A stretch of 64,000 nt of DNA from Bacteroidota bacterium (GTDB taxonomy: Bacteria; Bacteroidota; Bacteroidia; B-17B0; Aurantibacillaceae): the NCBI GenBank assembly GCA_017303905.1, contig JAFLBH010000005.1, positions 291,151-355,150 on the forward strand, in the 5' to 3' direction. The notes under the pieces are model-generated. The model worked only from the letters and a program-made list of their open reading frames with translations. It was not told the origin of the DNA and searched no databases. The position numbers were made by a program, and so were the translations under genes. This document shows, piece by piece, positions 55,697 to 64,000 of this stretch (within the stretch, counting starts at the first letter, position 1; each line of letters starts with the position of its first letter).

Positions 55697-56318
55697 CGGA
55701 ACAAAACGAATTATAATTGTGGAAGATGATGCCATCATCCGCAATGCATTTGTAACTCTTATCCAACAAAATGGTGACTACACCGTAGCTAATGCCTATG
55801 ATAATGCAGAAGCTGCCATTAAAAACCTTAACAATGATACACCTGACATTTGTTTAATGGACATCGAATTGCCCGGTATGAATGGCATTGAAGCCATCCC
55901 TAAGATAAAAGCAATTATGCCAAACACACAAGTAGTTGTTGTGACTGTATATGAAAACGATGAATTGGTTTTTAAAGCGCTTTGCGAAGGCGCAAGTGGT
56001 TATCTTACTAAAAACATGCCTCCGCAAAAATTAATCGAATCACTAAAAGAATTAGAAAATGGCGGCGCGCCTATGAGTACTAACATTGCGCGTTTAGTTG
56101 TTTCCTCCTTTCATAAAAACCGTCAGAGTCCGTTAACAGCGCGTGAGCTGGAAGTACTTGAATTACTCGCTTCGGGGAAAAGTTATTCTACCATTGCCGA
56201 CCAACTTTTTGTTGATAAGGAAACCATTAAATCACACATTAAAAATATTTACTTAAAGCTTGAAGTACACTCCAAAGCCGAAGCTATTGAGAAAGCCCGT
56301 AAAAGTAAATACATCTGA
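55686..56318 (+). CDS. NarL/LuxR-family response regulator
   Basis: 210 residues. Receiver (1-~120) with Asp pair IIIVEDD and phosphoacceptor Asp59 in CLMDIELPGMNG, and a Lys near GYLTKNMPP. The C-terminal LuxR helix-turn-helix (LTARELEVLELLASGKSYSTIADQLFVDKETIKSHIKNIYLKLEVHSKAEAI) follows. The start overlaps the kinase gene by 11 nt. A strong terminator follows. Confidence 0.93.
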   Translation: MKTNGTKRIIIVEDDAIIRNAFVTLIQQNGDYTVANAYDNAEAAIKNLNNDTPDICLMDIELPGMNGIEAIPKIKAIMPNTQVVVVTVYENDELVFKALCEGASGYLTKNMPPQKLIESLKELENGGAPMSTNIARLVVSSFHKNRQSPLTARELEVLELLASGKSYSTIADQLFVDKETIKSHIKNIYLKLEVHSKAEAIEKARKSKYI

Positions 56319-56338
56319 TTTTAACTTTTCTTTAACAC

Positions 56339-56364
56339 ATCCCCCTTCATGGGGGATTTTTTTT
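56339..56364 (+). terminator. Terminator after the propeller-kinase operon
   Basis: ATCCCCC pairs with GGGGGAT around TTCAT, followed by T8. Confidence 0.8.
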
Positions 56365-56501
56365 GTCGTTTACCTAACGTTTGTAATACTGCTCCTTCTC
56401 CTTAGGCCGCTTACACAACTTGATTACCATTCAACACAATCACCCAAACAGGGTGTAAACTTCTTTATCGGTACAAAATAACTTTATAAAAAAATAAACG
56501 C

Positions 56502-58928
56502 ATGAAAAGGCTATTTATCTGTTTATTGATACTCGCTGCTACTTGTTCCTTCGCAAGTAAAGCGTTTAACAATGGTATCATTTCAGGCACAATTAAAGAT
56601 GATAAGCTAGAAGTGATTCCTTTTACTACGGTATTTCTAAAGAATCTATCCGACTCCTCTTTATATAAAGGAGAAGTATCTAATGAAGCAGGGGAATTTT
56701 CATTCAACAACATTAAAGAAGGAAATTATTTCGTAGAAATAAAATCAATTGGATATCAATCTTACCGCAGTGCCAAAATTTCGATTTCCGAATCAACACC
56801 TGAATTAAAACTAGGGACTATTGCTTTAAAGTCTGAAGTAAAAGATCTCAACACGGTTAATATCATTGCGGAAAAACCTTTCATTGAAAGACAAGTTGAC
56901 AGAACGGTAGTGAATGTTGAAAATAGTATTATTCATAGTGGATCTTCGGTAATGGATGTAATGGAAAAATTACCGGGCGTACAAGTTAACCAAGACGGGC
57001 AAATTAGTTTAAAAGGTAAGCAAGGTCTTATAATAATGATAGATGGGAAACCAACTACTATGTCAGGTCAGGATTTAGCTAATTTTTTAAGAAGCAGTTC
57101 AGCCTCCCATGTACAGAAAATAGAAATTATCACAAATCCCTCTGCTAAGTACGATGCTGCAGGAAACGCAGGAATAATTAATATAGTCATGAAAAAAAAT
57201 AAGCGTGAAGGATTTAACGGCAGCGTGAATGCAGGTTACGGGCAAGGTAGGTATGAAAAAATGAATGCCGGAATTAATATTTCCTACAAAGAAAAAAAAT
57301 ACAACCTCTTTGCAGGTTACAATTTTTCTTACAGAAAAGGATTCAATAATTTAACGCTAAACCGAAAGTTCTATTATGCTGATACACTAAATACTATTTT
57401 TGATACAGATAATTATATTGTATTTCCATTTAATACACATTCTCCCAGAGTTGGTGCGGATTTCTTCCTGTCAAAACGCACCACTTTATCATTAATAGGT
57501 AGCAGTGTACTCAATAGCTTTAATTCTATAGGTGATAATCACACAAACATTCTGAATGGCAATGGCACCAAACTATACAGTTATGATTTTAAAAACAGGT
57601 CATATACCAATTCGTTCAATTACTCAGTTAATTCACAATTAAAACATCAGCTTGATACTACAGGAAAAGAAATTACTGTTGATTTAGATTATGCTACCTA
57701 TGGAAATAACGCCGACCAAAGATTTACGAATACAACCCTTAATAACGACGGTGGACTGATCAATGAAACTATTATGATTGGCGACCAGGATGCAAGCCTT
57801 AGTATTTACTCGGCAAAAGCAGATTATACAAACCCCTTTAAGAACGGATCGAAACTTGAAGCCGGCTTAAAATCAAGTTACGTGGAATCTGATAGCGACA
57901 TTAAATTTTACAACCAATCTGAAAATAACTTAGTATTTGACAGTTTGCAAAGCAACCACTTTATATACAAGGAGAATATTAATGCCGCCTACCTCAACTA
58001 CTTTAAAGAGTTCACAAAACTAAGTTTACAAATTGGATTAAGAGCTGAGCATACAGGTGCCGATGGAAAACAATTAATCACCGGCCAGACATTTAACCGA
58101 AATTATGTTCAACTTTTCCCCTCCGTATTTGCAGATTACAAAATCAATAAAAATCATGGAATCAACATAAATCTCGGCCGACGCATTGACAGGCCGGCTT
58201 ATCAGCAAATGAATCCTTTCAGAAGATTTATAGACGCAACAACCTTTTCAGAAGGCAATCCATATCTTTTACCTCAATTAACTTACAATTCAGAACTTAC
58301 TTATTCATACGCTAATATGTTTTTCTTAACATTAGGTTACAGCTATACAACAGATAACATTACAGATGTTTTAATTCAAGACGGAGAAAAGAAAATTACC
58401 ATTCAAACCGTAGCGAATCTTGCAGAAGTTCATTCGTACAACGCCAATCTTGTATTCTCGAAAAAACTAACAAAATGGTGGACAACCAATACAAGTATAC
58501 TAAGCTATTACACCCAATACACAGGAACCGTAAATAATTATTCATTTAATCAAGGCTGGCCTTCCTTTACATTTAACAGCTCCAATAGCTTTTCTATTGG
58601 TAAAGGCTTATCTGCTGAGTTGAGTTTCATTTACAATCACAAAACCTTATATGGAGTTACATTCATAAATCCAAATCATAATTTAACTGCCGGATTGCAG
58701 CAATCGCTACTCGACAAACGCGCTACTATCACTATCAACTACTCAGATATTTTCTGGAAAGCCTATCCAAGCGGGGTGACACAATTTGGAAACGTAAACG
58801 AACACTGGTCGGCTAAACGTGATACCCGTGTATTAAACATAACTTTTAATTATCGATTTGGTAAAGGCCAGGTACTGAGAGGAAGAAGAAACACTGGTGC
58901 TGATGATGAAAAACGAAGAGCCGGATAA
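56502..58928 (+). CDS. TonB-dependent receptor-like outer-membrane beta-barrel protein
   Basis: 808 residues. Signal peptide, a CarboxypepD_reg-like domain (26-~105, GTIKDDKLEVIPFTTVFLKNL), a plug (~125-215, VMDVMEKLPGVQVNQDGQISLKGKQGLIIMIDGKPT ... NPSAKYDAAGNAGIINIVMKK), then a long aromatic-rich barrel (~225-790). It belongs to the 'outer membrane beta-barrel family' of SusC-like proteins. No substrate can be assigned; no SusD or other uptake gene is adjacent. Confidence 0.9.
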   Translation: MKRLFICLLILAATCSFASKAFNNGIISGTIKDDKLEVIPFTTVFLKNLSDSSLYKGEVSNEAGEFSFNNIKEGNYFVEIKSIGYQSYRSAKISISESTPELKLGTIALKSEVKDLNTVNIIAEKPFIERQVDRTVVNVENSIIHSGSSVMDVMEKLPGVQVNQDGQISLKGKQGLIIMIDGKPTTMSGQDLANFLRSSSASHVQKIEIITNPSAKYDAAGNAGIINIVMKKNKREGFNGSVNAGYGQGRYEKMNAGINISYKEKKYNLFAGYNFSYRKGFNNLTLNRKFYYADTLNTIFDTDNYIVFPFNTHSPRVGADFFLSKRTTLSLIGSSVLNSFNSIGDNHTNILNGNGTKLYSYDFKNRSYTNSFNYSVNSQLKHQLDTTGKEITVDLDYATYGNNADQRFTNTTLNNDGGLINETIMIGDQDASLSIYSAKADYTNPFKNGSKLEAGLKSSYVESDSDIKFYNQSENNLVFDSLQSNHFIYKENINAAYLNYFKEFTKLSLQIGLRAEHTGADGKQLITGQTFNRNYVQLFPSVFADYKINKNHGININLGRRIDRPAYQQMNPFRRFIDATTFSEGNPYLLPQLTYNSELTYSYANMFFLTLGYSYTTDNITDVLIQDGEKKITIQTVANLAEVHSYNANLVFSKKLTKWWTTNTSILSYYTQYTGTVNNYSFNQGWPSFTFNSSNSFSIGKGLSAELSFIYNHKTLYGVTFINPNHNLTAGLQQSLLDKRATITINYSDIFWKAYPSGVTQFGNVNEHWSAKRDTRVLNITFNYRFGKGQVLRGRRNTGADDEKRRAG

Positions 58929-59003
58929 AATTTAACTATTTCTAAACTGATTTAACTCTGTAGAAATTATATTTTATGCAATTACTTTGTAAATTAGCAA
59001 TGC

Positions 59004-60788
59004 ATGAGAACGATTTTTTTGCTTTGCCTTTTTACGAGTTTCATTTGCGGATTTAGCCAATCGGATTTTAAATCCATCATGCGCGAACAATCTGAATTTT
59101 ATTCAGCTTTCAAATTTACCAACGATAATTCATGGGATAGCCTAAACACCATTATCAATGGCTCTTCTCCGTCCGGAAAATCAAACCATAAAACCACAGC
59201 TTGCAATCTCACCAAAAAAGTGTTCGGATGGCATCCGTATTGGGTAGGTTCTGTTTACACCGCGTACGATTGGAATATGTTGAGTGATTTCTGTTATTTC
59301 GATTATGCTGTTTCTCCAACAACCGGGCAAAACACGAATACTTCTTTTGCATGGAGCACAAGCGCGGCAGTAACAGCTGCAAAAGCCAATGGTAAAAAAA
59401 TACATATTTGCGCTACACTTTTTGCTGCACACTCTACTTTTTGGGCTTCATCAACTGCTCAAACGACTTTCATTAACAACATCGTTTCTTTATTGAATTC
59501 GAGAGGAGGAAATGGTGTAAACATCGACTTTGAAGGAATGGGGAGTGCCGATAAAACACCTTTCAAAAACTTCATGATTAATTTGAAAAACGCTTTAACC
59601 GCCGCAAATCCGAATTACGAGTTATCCATGGCGCTTTACGCTGTAGAATGGAGTTCAACTTTTGATATACCGGCCTTAAATCCCATTGTTACTAATTTCA
59701 TTATTATGGGATACGATTATTATTATGCAGGTAGTACTTCGGCCGGACCTGAATCTCCTCTCTATAATTTTCAAACAACTTACAATTACACCGTAGCAAA
59801 ATCCATTACTTACTATTTGAAACAAGGTGTTACTGCTTCCAAACTTTTATTAGGATTACCGTATTACGGCCGCGAGTGGGAAACCGTTAGTGCAACAGCA
59901 CCGTCAACTACAACAGGAAATTTCACTTCCTCTCGTACCTACAGTTATGTAAAAAATAATCCTACAACCTATTCTGCTTCCAATAAAAAATGGGAAAGCA
60001 CCTGTTATAATCCGTTTTATGTTTACTTAAGCGGTGGTATGAATCGTCAGTGTTGGATTGATGATGTTTACAGTATGGGGCGTAAATACGACTTGGTAAA
60101 TCAACGTCGAATTGGAGGAATTGGTATTTGGGCTTTGGGTTACGATAATGGTTATAACGACTTATGGCAACTGATAGAAGATAAATTTTCGAATTGCGCC
60201 GTACAACCCTGCACGGATAGTTTATTTGACATGGGCGGACCTTATCGAAATTATTACGACAATGAAGCTTACAGTTATAGCATTGGCCCAAATGGCACCA
60301 GCAAGGTTCAATTGCAATTTAAAAGCTTTGCCTTAGAACAAGGATATGACACTTTGTTCCTGTATAACGGTTCAACAACCGCGGCACCACTTATTGGCGC
60401 TTATACCGGAACCAATAGTCCGGGCACAGTAACCTCAACCGGAACCGTTATTACCATTCGTTTTAAGTCGGATGTTGGCGTAGTGAATTCAGGATTTAAA
60501 CTAATTTATAATTGTGTAAGTGCGACAGACATAAATGAAGCGGCAGAACAAAACAAAACACAGATGGTAATATTTCCGAATCCGAGTTCGGAATGGTTAT
60601 ACATAAAAAGCGAAGGAGATATCCGGCAAATTAAATTAACGAATACTTTAGGCGAAGAGATTTTCTATAGCAAGAATAGGATTTCAGAATTAAACTTGAA
60701 AAATTTTAATTTACCAAATGGTATTTACTTCCTGGATGTAATGAGTGTAAACGACAGACAAACATTCAAAATCATTTACCAGAATTAA
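59004..60788 (+). CDS. Secreted GH18 glycosidase with CUB domain and T9SS sorting domain
   Basis: 594 residues. Signal peptide (ending GFSQS), a GH18 barrel (~70-390) with the catalytic segment NGVNIDFEGM (Asp175, Glu177; two other Asp positions of the usual DxxDxDxE motif are Asn), a CUB-like domain (~405-510, FKSFALEQGYDTLFLYNG), and a type A sorting domain (FPNPSSEWLYI to the end). Possibly a chitinase or a related peptidoglycan/spore-type GH18 enzyme; substitutions in the motif leave the activity open. Downstream terminator is shared with kdnB. Confidence 0.85.
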   Translation: MRTIFLLCLFTSFICGFSQSDFKSIMREQSEFYSAFKFTNDNSWDSLNTIINGSSPSGKSNHKTTACNLTKKVFGWHPYWVGSVYTAYDWNMLSDFCYFDYAVSPTTGQNTNTSFAWSTSAAVTAAKANGKKIHICATLFAAHSTFWASSTAQTTFINNIVSLLNSRGGNGVNIDFEGMGSADKTPFKNFMINLKNALTAANPNYELSMALYAVEWSSTFDIPALNPIVTNFIIMGYDYYYAGSTSAGPESPLYNFQTTYNYTVAKSITYYLKQGVTASKLLLGLPYYGREWETVSATAPSTTTGNFTSSRTYSYVKNNPTTYSASNKKWESTCYNPFYVYLSGGMNRQCWIDDVYSMGRKYDLVNQRRIGGIGIWALGYDNGYNDLWQLIEDKFSNCAVQPCTDSLFDMGGPYRNYYDNEAYSYSIGPNGTSKVQLQFKSFALEQGYDTLFLYNGSTTAAPLIGAYTGTNSPGTVTSTGTVITIRFKSDVGVVNSGFKLIYNCVSATDINEAAEQNKTQMVIFPNPSSEWLYIKSEGDIRQIKLTNTLGEEIFYSKNRISELNLKNFNLPNGIYFLDVMSVNDRQTFKIIYQN

Positions 60789-60812
60789 AAAAGCCCCTTA
60801 CGGGGCTTTTTT
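60787..60812. terminator. Bidirectional terminator between GH18 gene and kdnB
   Basis: AAAAAAGCCCC pairs with GGGGCTTTTTT around TTAC. The kdnB stop codon lies 2 nt beyond it. Confidence 0.85.
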
Positions 60813-60813
60813 C

Positions 60814-61896
60814 TTAGAGTCTTCTAAACAAATCTTTGATATAATCCATAGTGGCAATCTCTTTATAGTTGTCACCAAAAGCGTGATTCCACATGAAAGG
60901 TAAATTATAAGATACCTGTGCCATTTTAGTAATGGTTTCTTCGTCCCACTCTTTACTTAATCCCTTCGGTAAATTTATTTTATGAGTTTCTATCATTTCT
61001 GAAAACTCTTTATGTCCTTTCGGATAAATATCGCCGAGATGCTGGAAAATAACACAGTTCGCATAACAGTGACGTGTTCCATGAATTTTAGATAAGCCAT
61101 AACTTAATGCATGACACACACCTACTTCGCTGTAAGTTAAACTTAAGCCACCCATCAACGAGGCTACCATTAATTTATCATTGTTCTCAGGAGTTTGTCC
61201 TGAATTCTTCCCCAAATAAACTTCACGGCATAATTTCAAAGCTTGCTCTCCGTAGGCTAAACTAAAAGCATTATTGCGAATGCCGCTTTCACTTTCAATA
61301 CAATGGATGTAAGTATCCATGCCGGTAAAGAACCACCAATCGGTAGGAACAGAAGCGATTAATTCAGGATCTAAAATCACCTGATTAAAAACTGTCCAAT
61401 CACATTTCAAGCCCAATTTTTTTTCCGGTCCGGTTAATACAGCTGTCATACTCACCTCTGCACCAGTTCCCGAAATAGTTGGAACACCCAAATGATAAAC
61501 ACCGGGCTTCTTCACTAAATTTAATCCTTGATAAAGCGTTGAAGAACCTTCATTGGTAAGCATTAACGAAAGTGCTTTCGCGATATCCATAATACTTCCA
61601 CCACCAATTCCGATGACTCCACTCGGTAAACCTTTCTTTGCTAAAATCTCATCACGCAGCGAATCAATTTGCTCAGTTGTTGGTTCATTTGGATCTACAT
61701 CAATGAAATAAATTAAATCTTCCGGTTTATTCTGAAGATTATTAGATAAAGGTTTTCCTTTAAAATAATTATCTACTACGTAAACAAAATATTTATTATT
61801 CTCCTTACGAATCGGTTCGATTGTTTCTGCCAGTTGCGCAAAAGAGCCGCGACCGTAGGTCACTTTCTCTATATTTTTGAAATTCTTATGTAACAT
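60814..61896 (-). CDS. kdnB: 3-deoxy-manno-octulosonate 8-oxidase (iron-containing alcohol dehydrogenase family)
   Basis: 360 residues from ATG 61896 (MLHKNFKNIEKVTYGRGSF). An upstream in-frame ATG would read through the inverted repeat and add an unrelated 21-residue tail, so it is rejected. Iron-ADH features: GIGGGSIMDIAKALSLM, GVPTISGTGAEVS, and metal-site His in GVCHALSYGLSKIHGTRH. The pairing with a KdnA-type aminotransferase, as in Shewanella, points to oxidation of Kdo at C8 before amination. Product: 8-amino-Kdo for lipid A. Direct assignment rests on family resemblance and gene pairing. Confidence 0.85.
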   Translation of the reverse strand: MLHKNFKNIEKVTYGRGSFAQLAETIEPIRKENNKYFVYVVDNYFKGKPLSNNLQNKPEDLIYFIDVDPNEPTTEQIDSLRDEILAKKGLPSGVIGIGGGSIMDIAKALSLMLTNEGSSTLYQGLNLVKKPGVYHLGVPTISGTGAEVSMTAVLTGPEKKLGLKCDWTVFNQVILDPELIASVPTDWWFFTGMDTYIHCIESESGIRNNAFSLAYGEQALKLCREVYLGKNSGQTPENNDKLMVASLMGGLSLTYSEVGVCHALSYGLSKIHGTRHCYANCVIFQHLGDIYPKGHKEFSEMIETHKINLPKGLSKEWDEETITKMAQVSYNLPFMWNHAFGDNYKEIATMDYIKDLFRRL

Positions 61897-61910
61897 ATTA
61901 AAATTATAAT

Positions 61911-61980
61911 TGCAGTTCTCGACTCCGCTCGAACTGACATTCTTTTCATCTGCTGTCACATCGAGCGGAGTCGAGATGCA
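61911..61980. repeat. Long imperfect inverted repeat between kdnA and kdnB
   Basis: 23-bp arms at 61917-61939 and 61954-61976 share 21 positions, with a 14-nt loop. The arms contain the TCGACTCCGCTCGA core; TGCA lies just outside both ends. It resembles dispersed REP-like sequences of environmental Bacteroidota. It may fold as a strong hairpin in the kdnA-kdnB transcript. Confidence 0.7.
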
Positions 61981-62028
61981 ACCAGTTTATTTATATCAGT
62001 TCTCAACTTCCAGAACGAAGATGTTTAA

Positions 62029-63237
62029 TTAAGCGTTAACTGTTTTTGTTGCTTTTACAAAGCACTCCGATATTTTCTTCGCTAAATCCTTCATTTGTTC
62101 TTCTGTCCACGACACACGAACACCAAAAGAAATTAAACGACCAATTACATTCTGTGTTTTTGGTAAATCGAGGTTTTTATAATCCTGAGGCGCACCCAAA
62201 ATCTGAATTGGTAATTTAGAAACCGTGCTCATGTTTTTAATATGATCCCACTGATTAATGAAATGATACATGTTTTTATACCAATAATCGAAACCCGCTA
62301 CACCGGCAGCTTTCATTTCATCAATGGTGCGTTGCGTTGTTTCAACATCAGGTAATAATAAATTCAAGAAAGTAGCAGAATCTCCGTCCGGATCAGCAAG
62401 ACGTGCAAAACCAATTCCCGGTGTTTTAGATAATTCATTAATCATAAACTGTTTATTCTTACGATTAATCTCACGGATTTTAGGAACCTTGCGTGTTTGT
62501 GCCGCTCCCACTGCCGCATTTAATTCACCGATTCGGTAATTAAATCCTAAATACGGATGATTTTCCATACCACGAATTGCGCCAATATGATCGTGACCGT
62601 GATCGCTATAAACATCTGCTTTTTTATAGGTTTCTTCATCATTCGTTACTAAAACACCGCCTTCACCTGCAGTTGCAATTTTAAAGAAATCGAAAGAGTA
62701 AGAACCTGCTTTACCAAATAATCCCGTGTAAGTTCCTTTATACGACGAAGCGAACGCTTGTCCGGCATCTTCTACTAAAGTTAATTTATGTTCATTCACC
62801 ACCTTCATGATGGCATCCATATCGGCCATACCGCCACACATATGTACTAAACAAACTCCTTTTGTTTTAGGAGTAATCGCCTTTTTAATACCCTCAGCAC
62901 TCAAGCAAAGAGTTTCATCTACTTCCGCAAATACCGGAAGAGCGCCAACAAATAAAACCGCTTCAATAGTAGCAATAAATGTAAATGGAGGCACAATAAC
63001 TTCATCGCCTGTTCCAATACCCGAAGCAGCCAAAGCTGTAGCAATAGCTGTGGAGCCTGAACTCATTGCGTGAGCATATTTTGCGCCGGTAATTTTCTTT
63101 ACCTCATTTTCGAAATCTATCGCTTTCCAGTGATTATTGCGTTGCGCATCATGTTTATAGCGGAAAAGGATTCCGGTTTCCAATACATCGTTAACTTCTT
63201 TACGCTCTTCGGCGCCAAATAATTCTGTTCCTGGCAT
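62029..63237 (-). CDS. kdnA: 8-amino-3,8-dideoxy-manno-octulosonate transaminase (DegT/DnrJ family)
   Basis: 402 residues. Begins MPGTELFGAEERKEV...FRYKHDAQRN, the form seen in KdnA. PLP lysine Lys186 in SYSFDFFKIATAGEGG, plus HAMSSGSTA and EDAGQAFASSYKG. PLP-dependent aminotransferase; with KdnB it would make 8-amino-Kdo from Kdo. Upstream of kdnB with a ~130-nt gap that holds the inverted repeat. Confidence 0.88.
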   Translation of the reverse strand: MPGTELFGAEERKEVNDVLETGILFRYKHDAQRNNHWKAIDFENEVKKITGAKYAHAMSSGSTAIATALAASGIGTGDEVIVPPFTFIATIEAVLFVGALPVFAEVDETLCLSAEGIKKAITPKTKGVCLVHMCGGMADMDAIMKVVNEHKLTLVEDAGQAFASSYKGTYTGLFGKAGSYSFDFFKIATAGEGGVLVTNDEETYKKADVYSDHGHDHIGAIRGMENHPYLGFNYRIGELNAAVGAAQTRKVPKIREINRKNKQFMINELSKTPGIGFARLADPDGDSATFLNLLLPDVETTQRTIDEMKAAGVAGFDYWYKNMYHFINQWDHIKNMSTVSKLPIQILGAPQDYKNLDLPKTQNVIGRLISFGVRVSWTEEQMKDLAKKISECFVKATKTVNA

Positions 63238-63252
63238 GGTATTAATTTTTTA

Positions 63253-63260
63253 CAAAGATA
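63253..63260 (-). promoter_or_regulatory. -7 promoter box of kdnA
   Basis: TATCTTTG on the minus strand, 15 nt before the kdnA ATG. No -33 TTTG at the expected spacing. Confidence 0.45.
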
Positions 63261-63273
63261 GGGGGTTTTGAGG

Positions 63274-63735
63274 CTAATTAGGAGAAAAATACAGGTTATT
63301 ATCAAGATCGGAAACACCAAAATTCACTGAACTTAATTTGCCATTTTGATAATAGCAATCGAGGTTGGCATCGTCGAATGAGATGCGTTTTTCGCCCCAC
63401 TCATGATTTTCGGTATCGGTTAAAGAAAACCCGTTTGATTTCATGAGGGCAATCAGTTCCTTCTCGTTTAGAGTGAATATTTTATGGTTAAATAACGTGG
63501 TTTCAGGATTATCCACCTCCACGCTATTAAAGGTTTTATTTTTATGATTATCGAAGAATAAAGAAAAACCATGATCCCAGTAATGCATCACATAAGAGGA
63601 GGCCCCGAGAAGGTCATCATCAAGGGTTTCGGCTTCCTCGGCCGGACCGAAAAGCTCAGTAGCCTCAGTTACGGATTGCCCGAAATTAAGGTTACAAAAG
63701 CCTCTGAGAAGCTTGATATCAGGGCATAAGCTCAT
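63274..63735 (-). CDS. Hypothetical cytosolic protein
   Basis: 153 residues, acidic, no signal peptide, Cys-poor. Alternating short strands (SLFFDNHKNKTFNSVEVDN) suggest an alpha+beta fold; one region (LNEKELIALMKSNGFSLTDTENHEWGEKRISFDDANLDCYYQNGKLSSVNFGV) looks like a small repeat-less SMI1- or immunity-like fold, not assignable by eye. 36 nt upstream of kdnA, where it ends within reach of the kdnA promoter. Confidence 0.65.
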   Translation of the reverse strand: MSLCPDIKLLRGFCNLNFGQSVTEATELFGPAEEAETLDDDLLGASSYVMHYWDHGFSLFFDNHKNKTFNSVEVDNPETTLFNHKIFTLNEKELIALMKSNGFSLTDTENHEWGEKRISFDDANLDCYYQNGKLSSVNFGVSDLDNNLYFSPN

Positions 63736-63804
63736 AATCGTTTAAATTTATCGAAAAGCGTTAATAATAGGAAAAACTGTGCGTAAATTTTTCTTAAAAA
63801 AAAT

Positions 63805-63835
63805 TTTGTGGCTAGGGTTTAACCTTTTATATTTG
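63805..63835 (+). promoter_or_regulatory. Consensus promoter of the tRNA-Lys transcript
   Basis: -33 TTTG (63805-63808), 19-nt spacer, -7 TATATTTG (63828-63835). The best match to the Bacteroidota consensus in the window. Predicted transcription starts near 63841, giving an ~85-nt 5' leader before the tRNA. Confidence 0.75.
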
Positions 63836-63926
63836 CAGCCCTGTTACAGAAGTTCTTTATAATTTGTTCCGCACACGAAATTGTCTACCTCGGTAGGCAG
63901 GCACTTATAAAGAGTAATGATATCTC

Positions 63927-63999
63927 GATTCCGTAGCTCAGCCGGTAGAGCATTACACTTTTAATGTAAGGGTCCTGGGTTCGAATCCCAGCGGGATCA
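63927..63999 (+). tRNA. tRNA-Lys(TTT), 3' end at the window edge
   Basis: Acceptor GATTCCG pairs with CGGGATC, D arm GCTC...GAGC, anticodon stem TTACA/TGTAA with loop CTTTTAA (anticodon TTT), T arm CTGGG-TTCGAAT-CCCAG. Discriminator A at 63999; one following C is in the window, so CCA encoding cannot be judged. Confidence 0.93.
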
Positions 64000-64000
64000 C

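Noticed and set aside
61897..61959. 21-residue N-terminal extension of kdnB
   Set aside because: It is encoded by one arm of the inverted repeat, has no family match, and the internal ATG gives the expected N-terminus.

Overview
The window is ordinary-density chromosomal DNA from a member of the Bacteroidota, probably a free-living lineage outside Bacteroides itself. The evidence is: type IX secretion (T9SS) C-terminal sorting domains on three secreted proteins; Bacteroidota-type -7 promoter boxes (TAnnTTTG); a SusC-like TonB barrel protein; giant propeller-type sensor proteins; SpoIIE/TPR phosphatases; an SDR-type threonine dehydrogenase; a KdnAB pair; and AT-rich sequence with few Shine-Dalgarno motifs. 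Genus and species cannot be told from the sequence alone.

Layout. 1-5571: a prolyl oligopeptidase cut by the left edge, a T9SS-exported M14 carboxypeptidase, a small periplasmic Spy/CpxP-like protein and hemW, meeting der head-on. 7102-12221: two SpoIIE-type phosphatases with different sensor halves, the first lacking any normal start codon. 12258-15066: an operon trhO - lipoprotein - hmgA. 15204-24324: threonine dehydrogenase, a tandem pair of MORN-like secreted proteins, cysS, an M28 lipoprotein, a small secreted protein and polA. 24374-31724 (minus): a very large T9SS repeat protein, a small unknown protein, a LytS/LytTR-type two-component pair and a CBS protein. 31858-33877: pdxJ, an unknown protein and pgeF.

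34020-34980 is the main accessory patch. It holds a single-domain Y1 (IS200/RAYT-like) transposase between inverted composite REP-like palindromes, then three tandem 89-bp repeats that each begin with a decayed REP half, then a solo REP pair. Next comes a translesion cassette, dinB - dnaE2-like - unknown 161-aa gene. 39764-44405 holds a third SpoIIE/TPR phosphatase and the acpP-fabF-rnc operon. 44989-49610 is the rimP-nusA-infB operon behind a leader hairpin that looks like an attenuator, followed by tRNA-Ala(GGC).

49795-52526: a cysteine-free HxlR regulator divergent from bestrophin - beta-carbonic anhydrase - NADP-binding oxidoreductase, a plausible bicarbonate/CO2 module with an operator-like dyad between. 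52592-56318: a propeller histidine kinase with a NarL-type regulator. Then come a TonB-type barrel protein, a GH18-CUB T9SS protein, the kdnA-kdnB pair (8-amino-Kdo synthesis), an unknown protein, and tRNA-Lys(TTT) at the right edge behind a textbook Bacteroidota promoter.

Several perfect TAnnTTTG boxes lie only 6-15 nt before the start codon, so many transcripts here may be leaderless or nearly so. All functional calls rest on motif and family recognition by reading; no database search was possible.
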